DNA of 64,000 nt from Bacillus pumilus (GTDB lineage Bacteria; Bacillota; Bacilli; Bacillales; Bacillaceae): positions 1 to 64,000 of the forward strand of contig NZ_NKHG01000113.1 in NCBI RefSeq assembly GCF_002744245.1, read 5' to 3'. A program made the translations under genes and the position numbers. The notes below the pieces were generated by a model. The model had not been told where the DNA came from. It made no database searches and saw nothing but the letters and a program-made list of their open reading frames with translations. Position 1 is the first letter of the stretch, and each line of letters starts with the position of its first letter. Below, piece after piece: positions 35,998 through 46,569 of this stretch.

Positions 35998-36025
35998 AAA
36001 AGCCGGCTGTCGAGCCGGCTTTCTT
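35998..36025 (+). terminator. ywcA terminator
   Basis: AAGCCGGCT-GTCG-AGCCGGCTTTCTT directly after the ywcA stop. Confidence 0.85.
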
Positions 36026-36053
36026 GTGTTCTTTCTATTCAAAACAGCAGGTC

Positions 36054-36197
36054 TCAATACGGTTTAAATCGACCTTTTAATTTATCTTTATATCTTTCTA
36101 ACCTGTCAATTCTTCTAAACGTGATAAACGAACAGCATGTGATGATGATCAACAGGATTTCATGACCTTCCCCTCTATTATCAATGATACTCTTCAT
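36054..36197 (-). CDS. Small one-helix membrane protein (47 aa)
   Basis: A 47-residue frame on the minus strand with one membrane segment (about 13-27, EILLIIITCCSFITF with two adjacent Cys) followed by a strongly basic tail (RRIDRLERYKDKLKGRFK). ATG at 36197 is preceded by GGGGAG with 8-nt spacing, which supports it as a gene. The topology predicted is N-out, basic C-terminus inside. It lies between ywcA and thiE, 82 bp past the thiE stop, on the thi strand. No family recognised. Confidence 0.6.
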   Translation of the reverse strand: MKSIIDNRGEGHEILLIIITCCSFITFRRIDRLERYKDKLKGRFKPY

Positions 36198-36279
36198 CCC
36201 TATTACTCCCCATTAGCCTTATATTCTCCTATCGCCTCATCATATCAGCGAAAATACGTCAATCCATGGCTTCAACAGA

Positions 36280-37765
<1,486 letters not shown>

Positions 37766-37782
37766 CAGTATCGTCCTCCCTT

Positions 37783-38670
37783 TTACTCTGCATCCCAAAC
37801 ATAAGATTTTGTATGCTTTAACCATTCTCTTGCCGCAAAGGACAAATAGCGATCCTTTCGCCAAATGACACCCAAATGCCACGGGATAGACGGGTTTAAG
37901 GAAATGACCTTCACCTTTTCAGGATCAAGATCACGGCAAATTCGTTCAGGAAGAAGCCCGATCCCGAGGTTCTCGGCTACCATTTCACTAATGAAATCCC
38001 ATTGAGACGTTTCATAAATAACATTAGGCCGGAACCCCGCATTCATACATTCATTCAATATCCGGCTATGCAAAACAAAATCTTCTCTAAAAAATATAAA
38101 AGACTCTTCCTTTAAATCAGCTAAATGCACCTCATCACGCCCTGCCATCGGATGCGATGGATGTGTCACAAGCTTCATGTCCTCTTTAATAATGGTGTAC
38201 GTATGAAAAATTTTATCATTTGCAGGTAGAACAATGACACCAATATCTAATGAGCCATCCTCGACCCCCTCCTCAACTTTAATGGAGCCGTGTTCGACCA
38301 ACTGAAACGTAACATCTGGATACTGCTGACGAAACTCTCCCATGACATTTGGGAAGAAGCTTGACCCAATCATGGGCGGCAGCCCTATTCGGATATGCCC
38401 TTTTTTCACATTCATTAAATCATTTAATTCACTCGTTAAATTCTGAAATGATTGTGTGATTTCACTCGCCTGTGTATACATCGTTTGTCCAGCATCTGTC
38501 ATTTCAACCTGACGGCCATTCCGGTAAAACAACTGCACCCCAAGTTCATCCTCCAGATTTTTGACCATCTTGGAAATGGTCGGCTGCGACACATAAAGAG
38601 ATTGCGAGGCTTTCGTAAAGCTCTTGAACCTTGCCACTTCTAAGAAATAAGTTAAATGTCTAATGTCCAC
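37783..38670 (-). CDS. cidR: LysR-type regulator CidR
   Basis: A 295-residue LysR-family regulator: N-terminal winged helix-turn-helix (about 1-60, [25 protein letters not shown]) and a C-terminal two-lobe sensor domain. The B. subtilis and Staphylococcus counterparts activate cidAB in response to acetate or pyruvate overflow. It is divergent from cidA across 165 bp. The start is a GTG at 38670, 9 nt after AAAGG; the next upstream start codons are too near the site. Its transcript may run on into thiM-thiE. Confidence 0.88.
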   Translation of the reverse strand: MDIRHLTYFLEVARFKSFTKASQSLYVSQPTISKMVKNLEDELGVQLFYRNGRQVEMTDAGQTMYTQASEITQSFQNLTSELNDLMNVKKGHIRIGLPPMIGSSFFPNVMGEFRQQYPDVTFQLVEHGSIKVEEGVEDGSLDIGVIVLPANDKIFHTYTIIKEDMKLVTHPSHPMAGRDEVHLADLKEESFIFFREDFVLHSRILNECMNAGFRPNVIYETSQWDFISEMVAENLGIGLLPERICRDLDPEKVKVISLNPSIPWHLGVIWRKDRYLSFAAREWLKHTKSYVWDAE

Positions 38671-38835
38671 ATGGTTCACCCTTTCTATAGACAAAAGGAA
38701 TAATAACTATTCGATATATGTATTTTACCTATAATAGAACGTGCTGTACACTTTAAAGTAAGCTCATCAATTGGAACATTGTCATGTTTTTGTGAAAAAG
38801 TGAACATTTTATATAGAAAAAGGAGTGAACAGAAA

Positions 38836-39219
38836 GTGCAATTGCTCAAAACGCCGCTGATTGCTACCCTTCAGATTATGGCTTTATTTGTTTTTGCGAA
38901 ATTGATGAATGTGCTGGCGGCCTTTTTGCATTTAAGAATACCGGGCACGATCTTAGGCATTCTTGTCATTTTCTTATTGCTTCATTTTAACATCATTAAA
39001 TTAAAATGGATCGAACTTGGCGGTGTATGGCTGCTCGGAGAACTGCTGCTCTTCTTTATCCCGTCAGCAGTTGGTGTGATTGATTATGGGAAATTGCTTT
39101 CTCAATCAGGCACCAGTATCGTCCTTGTCGTCTTACTTAGTACCTTTGTGGTCATGCTGTCTACTGGCATAATGACCCAAATGATTGCGAAAAGAAAGGA
39201 GCGAAAAAAGCTATGTTAG
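38836..39219 (+). CDS. cidA: Holin-like protein CidA
   Basis: A 127-residue CidA/LrgA-family membrane protein with four hydrophobic segments, containing the RIPGTILGILVIFLLL signature. These proteins behave like holins and are tied to programmed lysis or to transport of acetate/pyruvate-type metabolites. The start is a GTG at 38836, 10 nt after AAGGAG; the frame open to 38779 has no site. Its 3' end overlaps cidB by 7 nt. Confidence 0.9.
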   Translation: MQLLKTPLIATLQIMALFVFAKLMNVLAAFLHLRIPGTILGILVIFLLLHFNIIKLKWIELGGVWLLGELLLFFIPSAVGVIDYGKLLSQSGTSIVLVVLLSTFVVMLSTGIMTQMIAKRKERKKLC

Positions 39220-39900
39220 TTGGCGGACTATTTTTGATCTTAACGGTTCTTATATACCTAGCATCAAAAGCGGTTTACAAACGGCATCCGAAAGTCTATG
39301 TCTCCCCTTTACTTGTGACCCCGCTTGTCCTTGTGGGCTTGCTCTTAATCGTAAACATTCCTTACGATGCTTACAATCAAGGCGGAAAATGGCTGACGAA
39401 TATGCTTCAGCCTGCGACTGTTGCTTTTGCGATTCCTTTATATAAGTATTTTCACATTCTGAAGAAGCATGCAGTGGAAATTGTTTTGAATGTGGCTTGC
39501 GGTTCTGTCATTGCGATCTTATCTACAGCATTTATCGCCAAATTGTTTCATTTAGACACAGGTCTTATTGAGAGCCTTGTCCCAAGGTCTGTCACAACAC
39601 CAGTGGCGATGAGTGTGTCAGAAATGATCGGCGGCATGCCGTCCGTTACGGCTGTATTCGTCATTTTAACTGCACTATTTGGCTCAATCATTGGTCCAAT
39701 GGTCATCCGTTATTTCCGCATTGATAATGACATTGCTATGGGCGTCCTGCTTGGTACGGGTGCACACGGTGCAGGGACATCAAAAGCCTAAAGCCTTTGA
39801 GTTAAGCTCCGTCTCAGGCACGATCTCAAGTGTATCGATGATTCTTTCAGCCATTATTACACTCTGTGCGGCCCCTCTCCTCATGTCGTTCGCCTTATAA
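39213..39900 (+). pseudogene. cidB: cidB with 7-bp duplication and frameshift
   Basis: CidB/LrgB-family membrane protein, partner of CidA. The intact frame runs from ATG 39213 and stops at 39791 after GTGAHGAGTSKA, giving 192 residues. The missing end (FELSSVSGTISSVSMIL and onward) continues in another frame to the TAA at 39898-39900. A tandem duplication of AAAGCCT at 39783-39796 causes the shift: removing one copy restores a 226-residue protein, the normal family length. The break removes the last hydrophobic segment. It may be a real mutation, a reversible slippage site, or an assembly error; tandem 7-mers can revert. Confidence 0.88.
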
Positions 39901-39937
39901 AAAAAGCCATTTCCCCTTTATCGGAAAATGGCTTTTT
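39901..39937. terminator. Bidirectional terminator cidB / rlmI
   Basis: AAAAAGCCATTT pairs with AAATGGCTTTTT across a short loop that includes a CC/GG extension. Confidence 0.85.
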
Positions 39938-39939
39938 GA

Positions 39940-41130
39940 TTATGCTTGGATAAAGACAACCTTTAAATAGTTTCCTTCAGGGTAATTCTTGGTTGTACGG
40001 AAATCCTCGGGAAGTGTATATTCCTCAAGGATACGATACGTTTGCCCAGATTCTTTAAAGGCTTGAGCAATAAATCCTTTAAATTTTTTCATTCCAAAGG
40101 CACTGCTATTGGTTGACGCCACAATGACGCCGTTCTCAGCCGTGATTTGGATGGCTTCTTTTAATAGCTTTTTATAATCCTTCGCTGCACTGAATGTGTG
40201 TTTTTTCGTTCGTGCAAATGAAGGCGGGTCTAAGATGACTAAATCATAGGTCCATCCTTTTTTCGCTGCAAACGGGAAATATTTAAATACGTCCATGACT
40301 TTGATATCCTGCCCGTCCACATCGATTCCATTGACGTCAAACTGCTCGGATGTCTTTTTCAAGCTGCGATTTGCGACATCCACACTTGTCGTTCGGCTTG
40401 CTCCCCCAAGTGCTGCTGCAACAGAGAAGGCGCCTGTGTAAGAAAAGGTATTGAGCACGGTCTTTCCTTTTGCATAGCGATCTCGAATCGCTTTTCTCAC
40501 ATGACGCTGATCAAGAAAAATGCCCGTCATAGCGCCATCATTTAAGTAAACCGCAACGTTCATCCCGTTTTCTTTCACGATGAGAGGAAATTCACCTTTC
40601 TCTCCCTTCACAAAATCGTCATCCTCGATATATTGTCCAGACGTATCAAATCGTTTCTTTTCATAAATGCCTTTGTAGTCTGGATATACCTGCTCAAGAG
40701 CAGCCAACACATCTGATTTTAATGTATAGACCCCTTCGCTATACCATTGGATGAGATAGAATCCGTCATAATGATCAATCGTGATTCCACCAATTCCGTC
40801 ACCCTCTCCATTGAACACACGAAAAGCCGTCGTCTGTGCATCACGGAATAAATGCGTTCTACTTTTCGCTGCCTGCTCAAGCTTAGAGACAAAAAAGGCC
40901 TGATTAATTTTTTCGTTTGCATCAAAGGAAAGTACCCAGCCGATGCCTCTATTTTGAACACCATAATACCCTTTTCCTAAAAAGGAGCCTCTTTCATCCA
41001 CCCATTCAATGAGCTCGCCTTCCTGTACACCGTTCACACGCGATACAGCATCTTTTGAAATGAGTGGATAACCCTTTTTCACTTGTTCTGCAAATGTTTG
41101 ATTTAATGAGATTTTTTTCATTTGTGTCAT
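39940..41130 (-). CDS. rlmI: 23S rRNA (cytosine) methyltransferase, RlmI-like
   Basis: A 396-residue class I SAM-dependent RNA methyltransferase (YwbD, RlmI/RlmK family). An N-terminal PUA-like domain (about 1-75), a central EEHEC-type domain and a C-terminal Rossmann domain are seen. The SAM site is VLNTFSYTGAFSVAAALGGA (split by the loop), and the catalytic-loop motif is VILDPPSFAR. The enzyme would make m5C in 23S rRNA; the exact position is inferred from E. coli RlmI. Monocistronic. Confidence 0.85.
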   Translation of the reverse strand: MTQMKKISLNQTFAEQVKKGYPLISKDAVSRVNGVQEGELIEWVDERGSFLGKGYYGVQNRGIGWVLSFDANEKINQAFFVSKLEQAAKSRTHLFRDAQTTAFRVFNGEGDGIGGITIDHYDGFYLIQWYSEGVYTLKSDVLAALEQVYPDYKGIYEKKRFDTSGQYIEDDDFVKGEKGEFPLIVKENGMNVAVYLNDGAMTGIFLDQRHVRKAIRDRYAKGKTVLNTFSYTGAFSVAAALGGASRTTSVDVANRSLKKTSEQFDVNGIDVDGQDIKVMDVFKYFPFAAKKGWTYDLVILDPPSFARTKKHTFSAAKDYKKLLKEAIQITAENGVIVASTNSSAFGMKKFKGFIAQAFKESGQTYRILEEYTLPEDFRTTKNYPEGNYLKVVFIQA

Positions 41131-41239
41131 CCTTATCCTAAATTGACTCTCTCTATCCTATCATATGAATGTATACGTTACTTCTATTATGATAAGATGA
41201 GGAGAAAAATATCAACATGACATAGAGGAGGCTCTTCTT

Positions 41240-41623
41240 TTGACGACATTACGCTTAGATCATACAGGTATTATGGTTGCGGATATTGATCAATCCATTG
41301 ATTTTTATGAAAAGGTTGTGGGCATGAAATTAAAGGATCGGATCACTCATACAAACGGAGTAATTGAGCTTGCCTTTCTTGGCTTTAAAGACGAAGCGGA
41401 AACTGAAATTGAGCTCATTCAGGGCTACAGCAGTGATCTTCCATCTGAAGGAAAGGTCCATCATCTCGCCTTCACAACAGACAATATTCATGCAGAATTC
41501 AACCGTATCCAAAAGCTGCAAATTGAATTAATCGATGAAGAAATCACGACATTACCAAATGGATATTGCTATTTCTTTTTCAGAGGACCAGACCAGGAAT
41601 GGATTGAATTCTTCCAGCGCTAA
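41240..41623 (+). CDS. ywbC: VOC (glyoxalase/dioxygenase) family protein YwbC
   Basis: A 127-residue vicinal-oxygen-chelate protein with two beta-alpha-beta-beta-beta modules. Potential metal ligands are the His in LRLDHTGIMV, the Glu in TEIELIQG, the His in KVHHLAF and the Glu in QEWIEFFQR, the lactoylglutathione-lyase arrangement. Activity on methylglyoxal-thiol adducts is plausible but not shown. The start is TTG at 41240, 8 nt after AGAGGAGG. Confidence 0.85.
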   Translation: MTTLRLDHTGIMVADIDQSIDFYEKVVGMKLKDRITHTNGVIELAFLGFKDEAETEIELIQGYSSDLPSEGKVHHLAFTTDNIHAEFNRIQKLQIELIDEEITTLPNGYCYFFFRGPDQEWIEFFQR

Positions 41624-41744
41624 TATTTCCTAGGAAATTGGTTTTCTGCTATCCTCTATCTTAATAGGAATGGAGACATCTTTTAATGAAACCCTCTGCC
41701 CTTTCGTGGATAGTGAGTGCGCGGTTCCATTTTCCATAAAAGAA

Positions 41745-41784
41745 AAAGAGTAAGAGCATGTAAATCTGCTCTTACTCTTTTTTT
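41745..41784. terminator. Terminator of the amino-acid ABC operon
   Basis: AAAGAGTAAGAGCA pairs perfectly with TGCTCTTACTCTTT; A-run and T-run on the two sides allow action in both directions. On the minus strand it directly follows the ATPase gene. Confidence 0.88.
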
Positions 41785-42511
41785 ATAGTACCTTACTAAG
41801 AAATGATTTTGTTCGCTCGTGCTGCGGGTTTCCAAAGAGTGCTTCCGGCTTGTCTTCTTCGACGATATATCCACCATCCATAAAAATGACGCGGTCTCCT
41901 ACCTCTCTTGCAAAGCCCATTTCATGTGTGACCACAATCATCGTCATGCCTTCTACGGCTAATTGTTTCATAACAGCTAATACATCTCCAACGACCTCAG
42001 GGTCAAGAGCAGATGTCGGCTCATCAAATAATAGCACTTTTGGATCCATCGCCAACGCTCTTGCAATGGCGACACGCTGTTTTTGTCCACCAGATAGTTG
42101 GTTAGGGTAGCTTTGGGCTTTGTCTTTTAAGCCAACTTTTTCAAGCAAGTCTAGGGCTTTATCGACTGCCGCCTTCTTCTCAACACCTTTTACCTTCATC
42201 GGTGCGATCGTGATATTTTCTAAAACGGTTTTATGAGGAAATAAATTAAAGTGCTGAAACACCATGCCAACTTCTTGCCGTACTTTATTAATGTTGACCT
42301 TTGGATCTGTAATCGTATGTCCGTGGACAACGACTTCTCCAGCAGTAATATCCTCTAATTTATTGAGACATCTTAGAAACGTGCTTTTTCCTGATCCAGA
42401 AGGACCAATGACACACACTACTTCCTTTTCCTCGATGACTGCATTAATATCCTTTAACACCTCGTGATCACCAAAGGATTTTTTTAAATTTTTCACCGTA
42501 ATCATACTCAT
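41783..42511 (-). CDS. Polar amino acid ABC importer, ATPase
   Basis: A 242-residue GlnQ/HisP-type ATPase powering uptake of a polar amino acid. Walker [10 protein letters not shown] (about 35-43), Q-loop [10 protein letters not shown], signature LSGGQKQR, Walker [14 protein letters not shown] and the switch His in VTHEMGFA are all intact. It overlaps the permease gene by 4 nt (ATGA). The closest known relatives by look are glutamine and arginine systems, but the amino acid cannot be told from sequence. Confidence 0.92.
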   Translation of the reverse strand: MSMITVKNLKKSFGDHEVLKDINAVIEEKEVVCVIGPSGSGKSTFLRCLNKLEDITAGEVVVHGHTITDPKVNINKVRQEVGMVFQHFNLFPHKTVLENITIAPMKVKGVEKKAAVDKALDLLEKVGLKDKAQSYPNQLSGGQKQRVAIARALAMDPKVLLFDEPTSALDPEVVGDVLAVMKQLAVEGMTMIVVTHEMGFAREVGDRVIFMDGGYIVEEDKPEALFGNPQHERTKSFLSKVL

Positions 42512-43152
42512 TTGATATCAAATCTCCTTTCTGCATAGCTAGCCAGTAGAGAAAGTAAATAAATGATCACGAAATAAATGACACCGACAATGAGCCAGAC
42601 ATTCAAAGGATCAAATGTGGCCGATGCTTGAACTTGTCCTCGCTGCATGATATCGGCGATCCCGATAATGGATAAGAGTGACGTGTCCTTCAAACTGATA
42701 ATGGCTTGGTTTGTAATCGCTGGAAGCATACGGCGAAATGCCTGTGGAAGGACGATAAAGCGCATGTTTTGTCCTCCTGTAAACCCTAAAGAGCGTGCAG
42801 CTTCTGTTTGTCCTTTATCAATGGATTGAATCCCTGCACGGATAATCTCTGAGAAATAAGCCCCCGCATTAATCGCTACTGTAATAATCCCTGCCGGCAC
42901 TCGATCAAGCGAAATAAATTCAAGTGTATTCAAACCAAAATAAATGAAAAATAGCTGTACGATAAATGGCGTACCTCGAATGGCATTCACAAAAACGAGT
43001 GCAATGAAATTCAAGATTTTAAATGGTGACAGGCGGAATAATGCCACAATCAAACCGATGATAAATCCTAAAATGATAGCAACAACAAAGATATATAAAG
43101 TGGTTTGCAAACCATCCATTAAATATGGAAATGCATTCATAATCGTATCCAT
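42508..43152 (-). CDS. Polar amino acid ABC importer, permease
   Basis: A 214-residue HisM/GlnP-type permease with five membrane helices and the EAA loop [28 protein letters not shown] (split) that contacts the ATPase. As only one permease gene is present, it probably forms a homodimer. A GC-rich hairpin (43194-43214) separates it from the binding-protein gene. Confidence 0.92.
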   Translation of the reverse strand: MDTIMNAFPYLMDGLQTTLYIFVVAIILGFIIGLIVALFRLSPFKILNFIALVFVNAIRGTPFIVQLFFIYFGLNTLEFISLDRVPAGIITVAINAGAYFSEIIRAGIQSIDKGQTEAARSLGFTGGQNMRFIVLPQAFRRMLPAITNQAIISLKDTSLLSIIGIADIMQRGQVQASATFDPLNVWLIVGVIYFVIIYLLSLLASYAERRFDIK

Positions 43153-43193
43153 GTTTCTCCCTCCCTAATTCACATACGGCTTACACATAAAGA

Positions 43194-43214
43194 AGGCGCG
43201 CCTAGAGCGCGCCT
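43194..43214 (-). terminator. Intercistronic GC-rich hairpin
   Basis: Minus strand AGGCGCGC and its exact complement around a 5-base loop, followed by TTCTTTATG. In such operons a partial terminator or mRNA-stability element after the binding-protein gene gives more binding protein than membrane components. Confidence 0.6.
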
Positions 43215-43222
43215 CACTTGTG

Positions 43223-43987
43223 TTATGACTTCAAATATTTATCAATAATTTTGTCATATTCACCGTTTTTCTTTAGGTTTTCTAGGCCTTTATTGATTTT
43301 CTTCAGCAAGTCTTGATTTTTCCCCTTCATCACAGAGATACCATATTGGTCCCCATTCAAGCGGTCACCAGCTGTTTTCAAGTTTAAATCTTGTTGTGCG
43401 ATCGCATACGTAATGACGGGATAATCTTCGATCAATGCGTCTGCATTTCCATTAGATACTTCTTGGAACATAGATGGACTATCATTAAATTGCACAACTT
43501 CATACCCATATTTATCTGCGTTATCTGATGCAAATTTCGCACCTGTTGTCCCATTTTTAACAGCTAGCTTTTTCCCCTTTAAATCATCGATCGATTTGAT
43601 GCTGCTGTCCTTTTTCACAACAACTGTGAGTCCAGCATCGAAGTATGGATCTGAGAAATCTACTTTCTTTTTACGCTCATCTGTAATACTCATCCCGCCC
43701 ATTCCAACATCAAGCTGACCTGCTTGCATCGCTGGAATGATCCCTGAGAAGTCCATTGCTTCAAGCTTCACTTTGAAGCCTTGATCTTTCGCGATTGCGT
43801 TAATTAAATCAACGTCTATTCCTTCATATTGACCGCCCTTTTCAAATTCAAATGGCGGATATGTTGTATCTATCCCAATTTTATATGTGTCTTTGCCTTC
43901 TCCCGAACCGCTGTCCGATTTTGATCCACAGGCTGCCATGACGAGCACAACAACAAGTCCCATGATCAGTAACATCGATTTCTTCAT
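43223..43987 (-). CDS. Polar amino acid ABC importer, binding lipoprotein
   Basis: A 254-residue family 3 solute-binding lipoprotein. The signal peptide ends in VLVMAACGS with the lipidated Cys at about residue 20, followed by a Ser/Gly linker. The ligand-binding signature GIDTTYPPFEFEKGGQYEGIDVDLI and GGMSITDERKKKVDFSDPY are clear (each longer than needed to assign the family). First gene of the three-gene importer; ligand unknown. Confidence 0.92.
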   Translation of the reverse strand: MKKSMLLIMGLVVVLVMAACGSKSDSGSGEGKDTYKIGIDTTYPPFEFEKGGQYEGIDVDLINAIAKDQGFKVKLEAMDFSGIIPAMQAGQLDVGMGGMSITDERKKKVDFSDPYFDAGLTVVVKKDSSIKSIDDLKGKKLAVKNGTTGAKFASDNADKYGYEVVQFNDSPSMFQEVSNGNADALIEDYPVITYAIAQQDLNLKTAGDRLNGDQYGISVMKGKNQDLLKKINKGLENLKKNGEYDKIIDKYLKS

Positions 43988-44522
43988 AAAACACGACCCC
44001 CAATTGTCAGTTTTGTCTAAATATTCGCAACAACAATATTACTATACCACGCTAAAACTATGATGTGTGATATTTTTTATCAATACCAAAGTTCCATACA
44101 TTTCTAGATCAATAGTCTCTTTAAATTTTACTTTTTTGCGAATAACTCATTTTATTCTGAAAGAAGAGTGCTCCACAATAATCATGTGATATAATCTCAC
44201 AAAAAAATGAGAATACACCTTGAAAACCCTCGTTTCTTTTCTCGCTATTGAAAACATCTCCATAAATTCATTACACTCCCTGTTGATATTGTGATATATT
44301 TTTTCGAAGCTCCTCTTTTTATCTAAAAAAGTGTAAGCGTATACACTAAGTCTGATAATCCCTTTATTTTTCACTACTGGTTGAATTTACATCAAAAAAC
44401 ATGTTTTACAATTTGATAGAGACGGCTTAAAATATAAGAAGATACTTACATGCTGATATGGAAAGATGATGTAGCTGAACGGCAAATTGAAATATTGACA
44501 GATGAAGAAAGGAGGTTACTAA
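43988..44522. other. Intergenic region before the rap gene
   Basis: 535 bp, strongly AT-rich. It carries the upstream region of the amino-acid importer and of rap. A TATAAT at 44189-44194 lies in it, but no good -35 could be paired. No ComA-type TTGCGG palindrome was found. A minus-strand frame at 44147-44374 lacks a ribosome-binding site and looks random. Confidence 0.5.
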
Positions 44523-45608
44523 TTGGCAGGAACAGGGGTTTTGTCGTCCGTTGATGTAGCAAATATGCTAAATGACTGGTATGTATTGATGAAAAAAAGA
44601 GAGATTCAAGAAGCCATACAACTAAAAGAAGACATTCTTCAAGCGTTTGATCGAATGGAAGAGAATCAAGATGTCTTACTTTACTATCAATTACTAGAAT
44701 ACCGTTTCAAAGATCTTATCGAAGATACGACTTCGTTAGATCATAGCCTTTTTGTTGATGAAGATGCGATCCGTACGGATGATATGCTCAGCTACTATTA
44801 CTATTTCTTTAAAGGAATGTATGAAATGCGCAGAGGAAATCAGGAAATGGCATTCCATCATTTAAAATTGGCCGAGAATAAATTAGATCTCGTGCATGAT
44901 GACATTGAAAAAGCAGAATTTCATTATAAAACAGGCTGCCTTTATTACAATATTAGGTCCACACTTCTCTCCATACACCACTTAAAAATGGCTTTATCTA
45001 TTTATGACACAGATCCATGTTATGTGAAAAAATCAATTAGCTGTCAAATGATGCTTGCATTGAATTATGCTGATCAAATGAAATATGATGAGGCAGAGAT
45101 GTTGTTTCAACAGGTCATTCATTCACTAGAACAGATGGAAGACCCAGATTTACTTGGTCACGCGTACTGTAATGCTGCCTTTATTAAAAGTCTAAGAAAC
45201 GAATACAGTGAAGCTGTAACGCTCCTAGAAAAAGCTTTATTGATTGAGACATTTGAAACTTCTTCTCCAGGCGGCTATTTACTTGCCTTGTATGCATACA
45301 CAAAAGCGCTATTTAAGCTGAAAAAGCCTGGTTTGTTCCACTATTACGTACAGCTTTCACTTCAAAAAGCAGAAAATTTAAAGCAACGAAACATTTCACT
45401 TAAATTATCGATTTTAGAAACGCTCATGCTGCAGCCTGACAACATGATTGAGCAAATCAATTCTTATTGTGATCAATTAGAATCAATGAATTTCCTCGTT
45501 GATCTAGAAGCCATCTGTCAGGATGTAGCAGCATCCTTCACTGAAAATGGTCTTCATGAAGAATCAACTTATTTTTGGAACAAGGCGTTGTCATTAAAAA
45601 CTTTTTAA
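44523..45608 (+). CDS. Rap-family response-regulator phosphatase / antagonist
   Basis: A 361-residue Rap protein: an N-terminal three-helix bundle (about 1-70) and a C-terminal TPR array (about 100-355, with repeats such as HYKTGCLYYNIRSTLLSIHHL and AYCNAAFIKSLRNEYSEAV). Rap proteins dephosphorylate Spo0F or block DNA binding by ComA and similar regulators, and are inhibited by a Phr peptide. The catalytic loop known as E-D-Q in phosphatase Raps reads E-N-Q here (E47 N48 Q49); Gln is kept, Asp is Asn. The start is TTG at 44523, 7 nt after AAAGGAGG. A phr gene follows 16 bp downstream. Confidence 0.92.
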   Translation: MAGTGVLSSVDVANMLNDWYVLMKKREIQEAIQLKEDILQAFDRMEENQDVLLYYQLLEYRFKDLIEDTTSLDHSLFVDEDAIRTDDMLSYYYYFFKGMYEMRRGNQEMAFHHLKLAENKLDLVHDDIEKAEFHYKTGCLYYNIRSTLLSIHHLKMALSIYDTDPCYVKKSISCQMMLALNYADQMKYDEAEMLFQQVIHSLEQMEDPDLLGHAYCNAAFIKSLRNEYSEAVTLLEKALLIETFETSSPGGYLLALYAYTKALFKLKKPGLFHYYVQLSLQKAENLKQRNISLKLSILETLMLQPDNMIEQINSYCDQLESMNFLVDLEAICQDVAASFTENGLHEESTYFWNKALSLKTF

Positions 45609-45624
45609 GAATATGGAGTGATGA

Positions 45625-45777
45625 ATGATGAAGAAATGGTTCATAACAAGTGCGATTTTTACGATCTTGATGTCAGGTGTTTTCATTGGCAATCCCACTC
45701 AAAAAAACAGCCAATCGGCACAATTTCAAGATGAAGGAACCATTATCCAAAAGAGAGATCGCGGAACCAATCCTTAA
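45625..45777 (+). CDS. Phr signalling-peptide precursor
   Basis: A 50-residue precursor with a basic start (MMKKW), an export helix (about 6-21) and a polar C-terminal half ending KRDRGTNP. Phr precursors are secreted and cut to a 5-6-residue peptide, usually with a basic residue at position 2; DRGTN or DRGTNP fits, with RGTNP the strict C-terminal pentamer. The GGAG at 45615-45618 serves ATG 45625 or 45628. Position right after rap makes this the cognate inhibitor. A strong terminator follows. Confidence 0.88.
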   Translation: MMKKWFITSAIFTILMSGVFIGNPTQKNSQSAQFQDEGTIIQKRDRGTNP

Positions 45778-45796
45778 CATGGATGTCGATGAATGA

Positions 45797-45837
45797 TGAA
45801 AAGAGTAGCTGTGATTAGAAACAGCTACTCTTTTTTA
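45797..45837. terminator. Bidirectional terminator phr / sasA
   Basis: AAAGAGTAGCTGT pairs with ACAGCTACTCTTT around GATTAGAA, with A and T runs on the flanks. Confidence 0.9.
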
Positions 45838-45842
45838 TCTTC

Positions 45843-46475
45843 TTAATCAATTTCCCGTTTGATATTTTGCATTTTTTCATCTAAGTAGTGGGCGATATCT
45901 GCCGCTTCTTTCAGTTCATCGATGAGCTGATGAGGGACATCGTTTTGCAGTTTATAATAGATTTTATGTTCAAGGCTCGCCCAAAAATCCATCGCAATGG
46001 TCCGCACCTGAATCTCGACCTTCACATGCTCCACACGATTCGTTAAGTAGACAGGAATCTCAACAATTAAATGAAGGCTTCTATAGCCATTTGGTTTTGG
46101 ATGCTGAATGTAATCCTTCACCTCAAGGATGTTTAAATCCTCTCTTTGCCTCAGTACATCGATAATGTTATAGATATCTTGAATAAAAGAGCAGATGATG
46201 CGGACACCAGCAATATCATGAATGTGCTCCTTGGCACACTGGGTAGTGATGTCGCATCCCTTTCTTGCTAGTTTATTCACGATGCTTTCAAAGGATTTGA
46301 TCCGTGATTTTGTATGCTCTATTGGGTTGTGTCCATGGATTAAATTATATTCCTGGCTAATAATCGAAAACTTTGTATCCATTTCATCTAACGCAAATTT
46401 ATATACTAATAGTTCATTTTTCCAGTCTTCCATGACACTTTTCAAATCTTCTACATGAGTTGTTGACATATTCAT
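45843..46475 (-). CDS. sasA: Small alarmone synthetase SasA (YwaC)
   Basis: A 210-residue single-domain (p)ppGpp synthetase, the same length as B. subtilis YwaC/RelP. It transfers pyrophosphate from ATP to GDP or GTP and is induced by cell-envelope stress. The synthetase motifs are HDIAGVRIICSF, HPKPNGYRSLH (ATP/GTP site) and EIQVRTIAMDFWASLEHK. No hydrolase or regulatory domain. AAAGGAG lies 12-13 nt before the ATG at 46475, a rather long spacing; ATG two codons later is another possibility. Confidence 0.95.
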   Translation of the reverse strand: MNMSTTHVEDLKSVMEDWKNELLVYKFALDEMDTKFSIISQEYNLIHGHNPIEHTKSRIKSFESIVNKLARKGCDITTQCAKEHIHDIAGVRIICSFIQDIYNIIDVLRQREDLNILEVKDYIQHPKPNGYRSLHLIVEIPVYLTNRVEHVKVEIQVRTIAMDFWASLEHKIYYKLQNDVPHQLIDELKEAADIAHYLDEKMQNIKREID

Positions 46476-46569
46476 TTCTATTTGTCATCTCCTTTTGGCA
46501 AACGGCTATTACACCGCTTTCCGTTTACTAGACGGAGAGAGGACTCGAATGGTTTTAAAAAAATACGTC

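Noticed and set aside
44147-44374. 75-codon minus-strand frame in the AT-rich gap before rap
   Set aside because: No ribosome-binding site, biased to Lys/Phe/Ile as expected by chance in AT-rich DNA, no domain.
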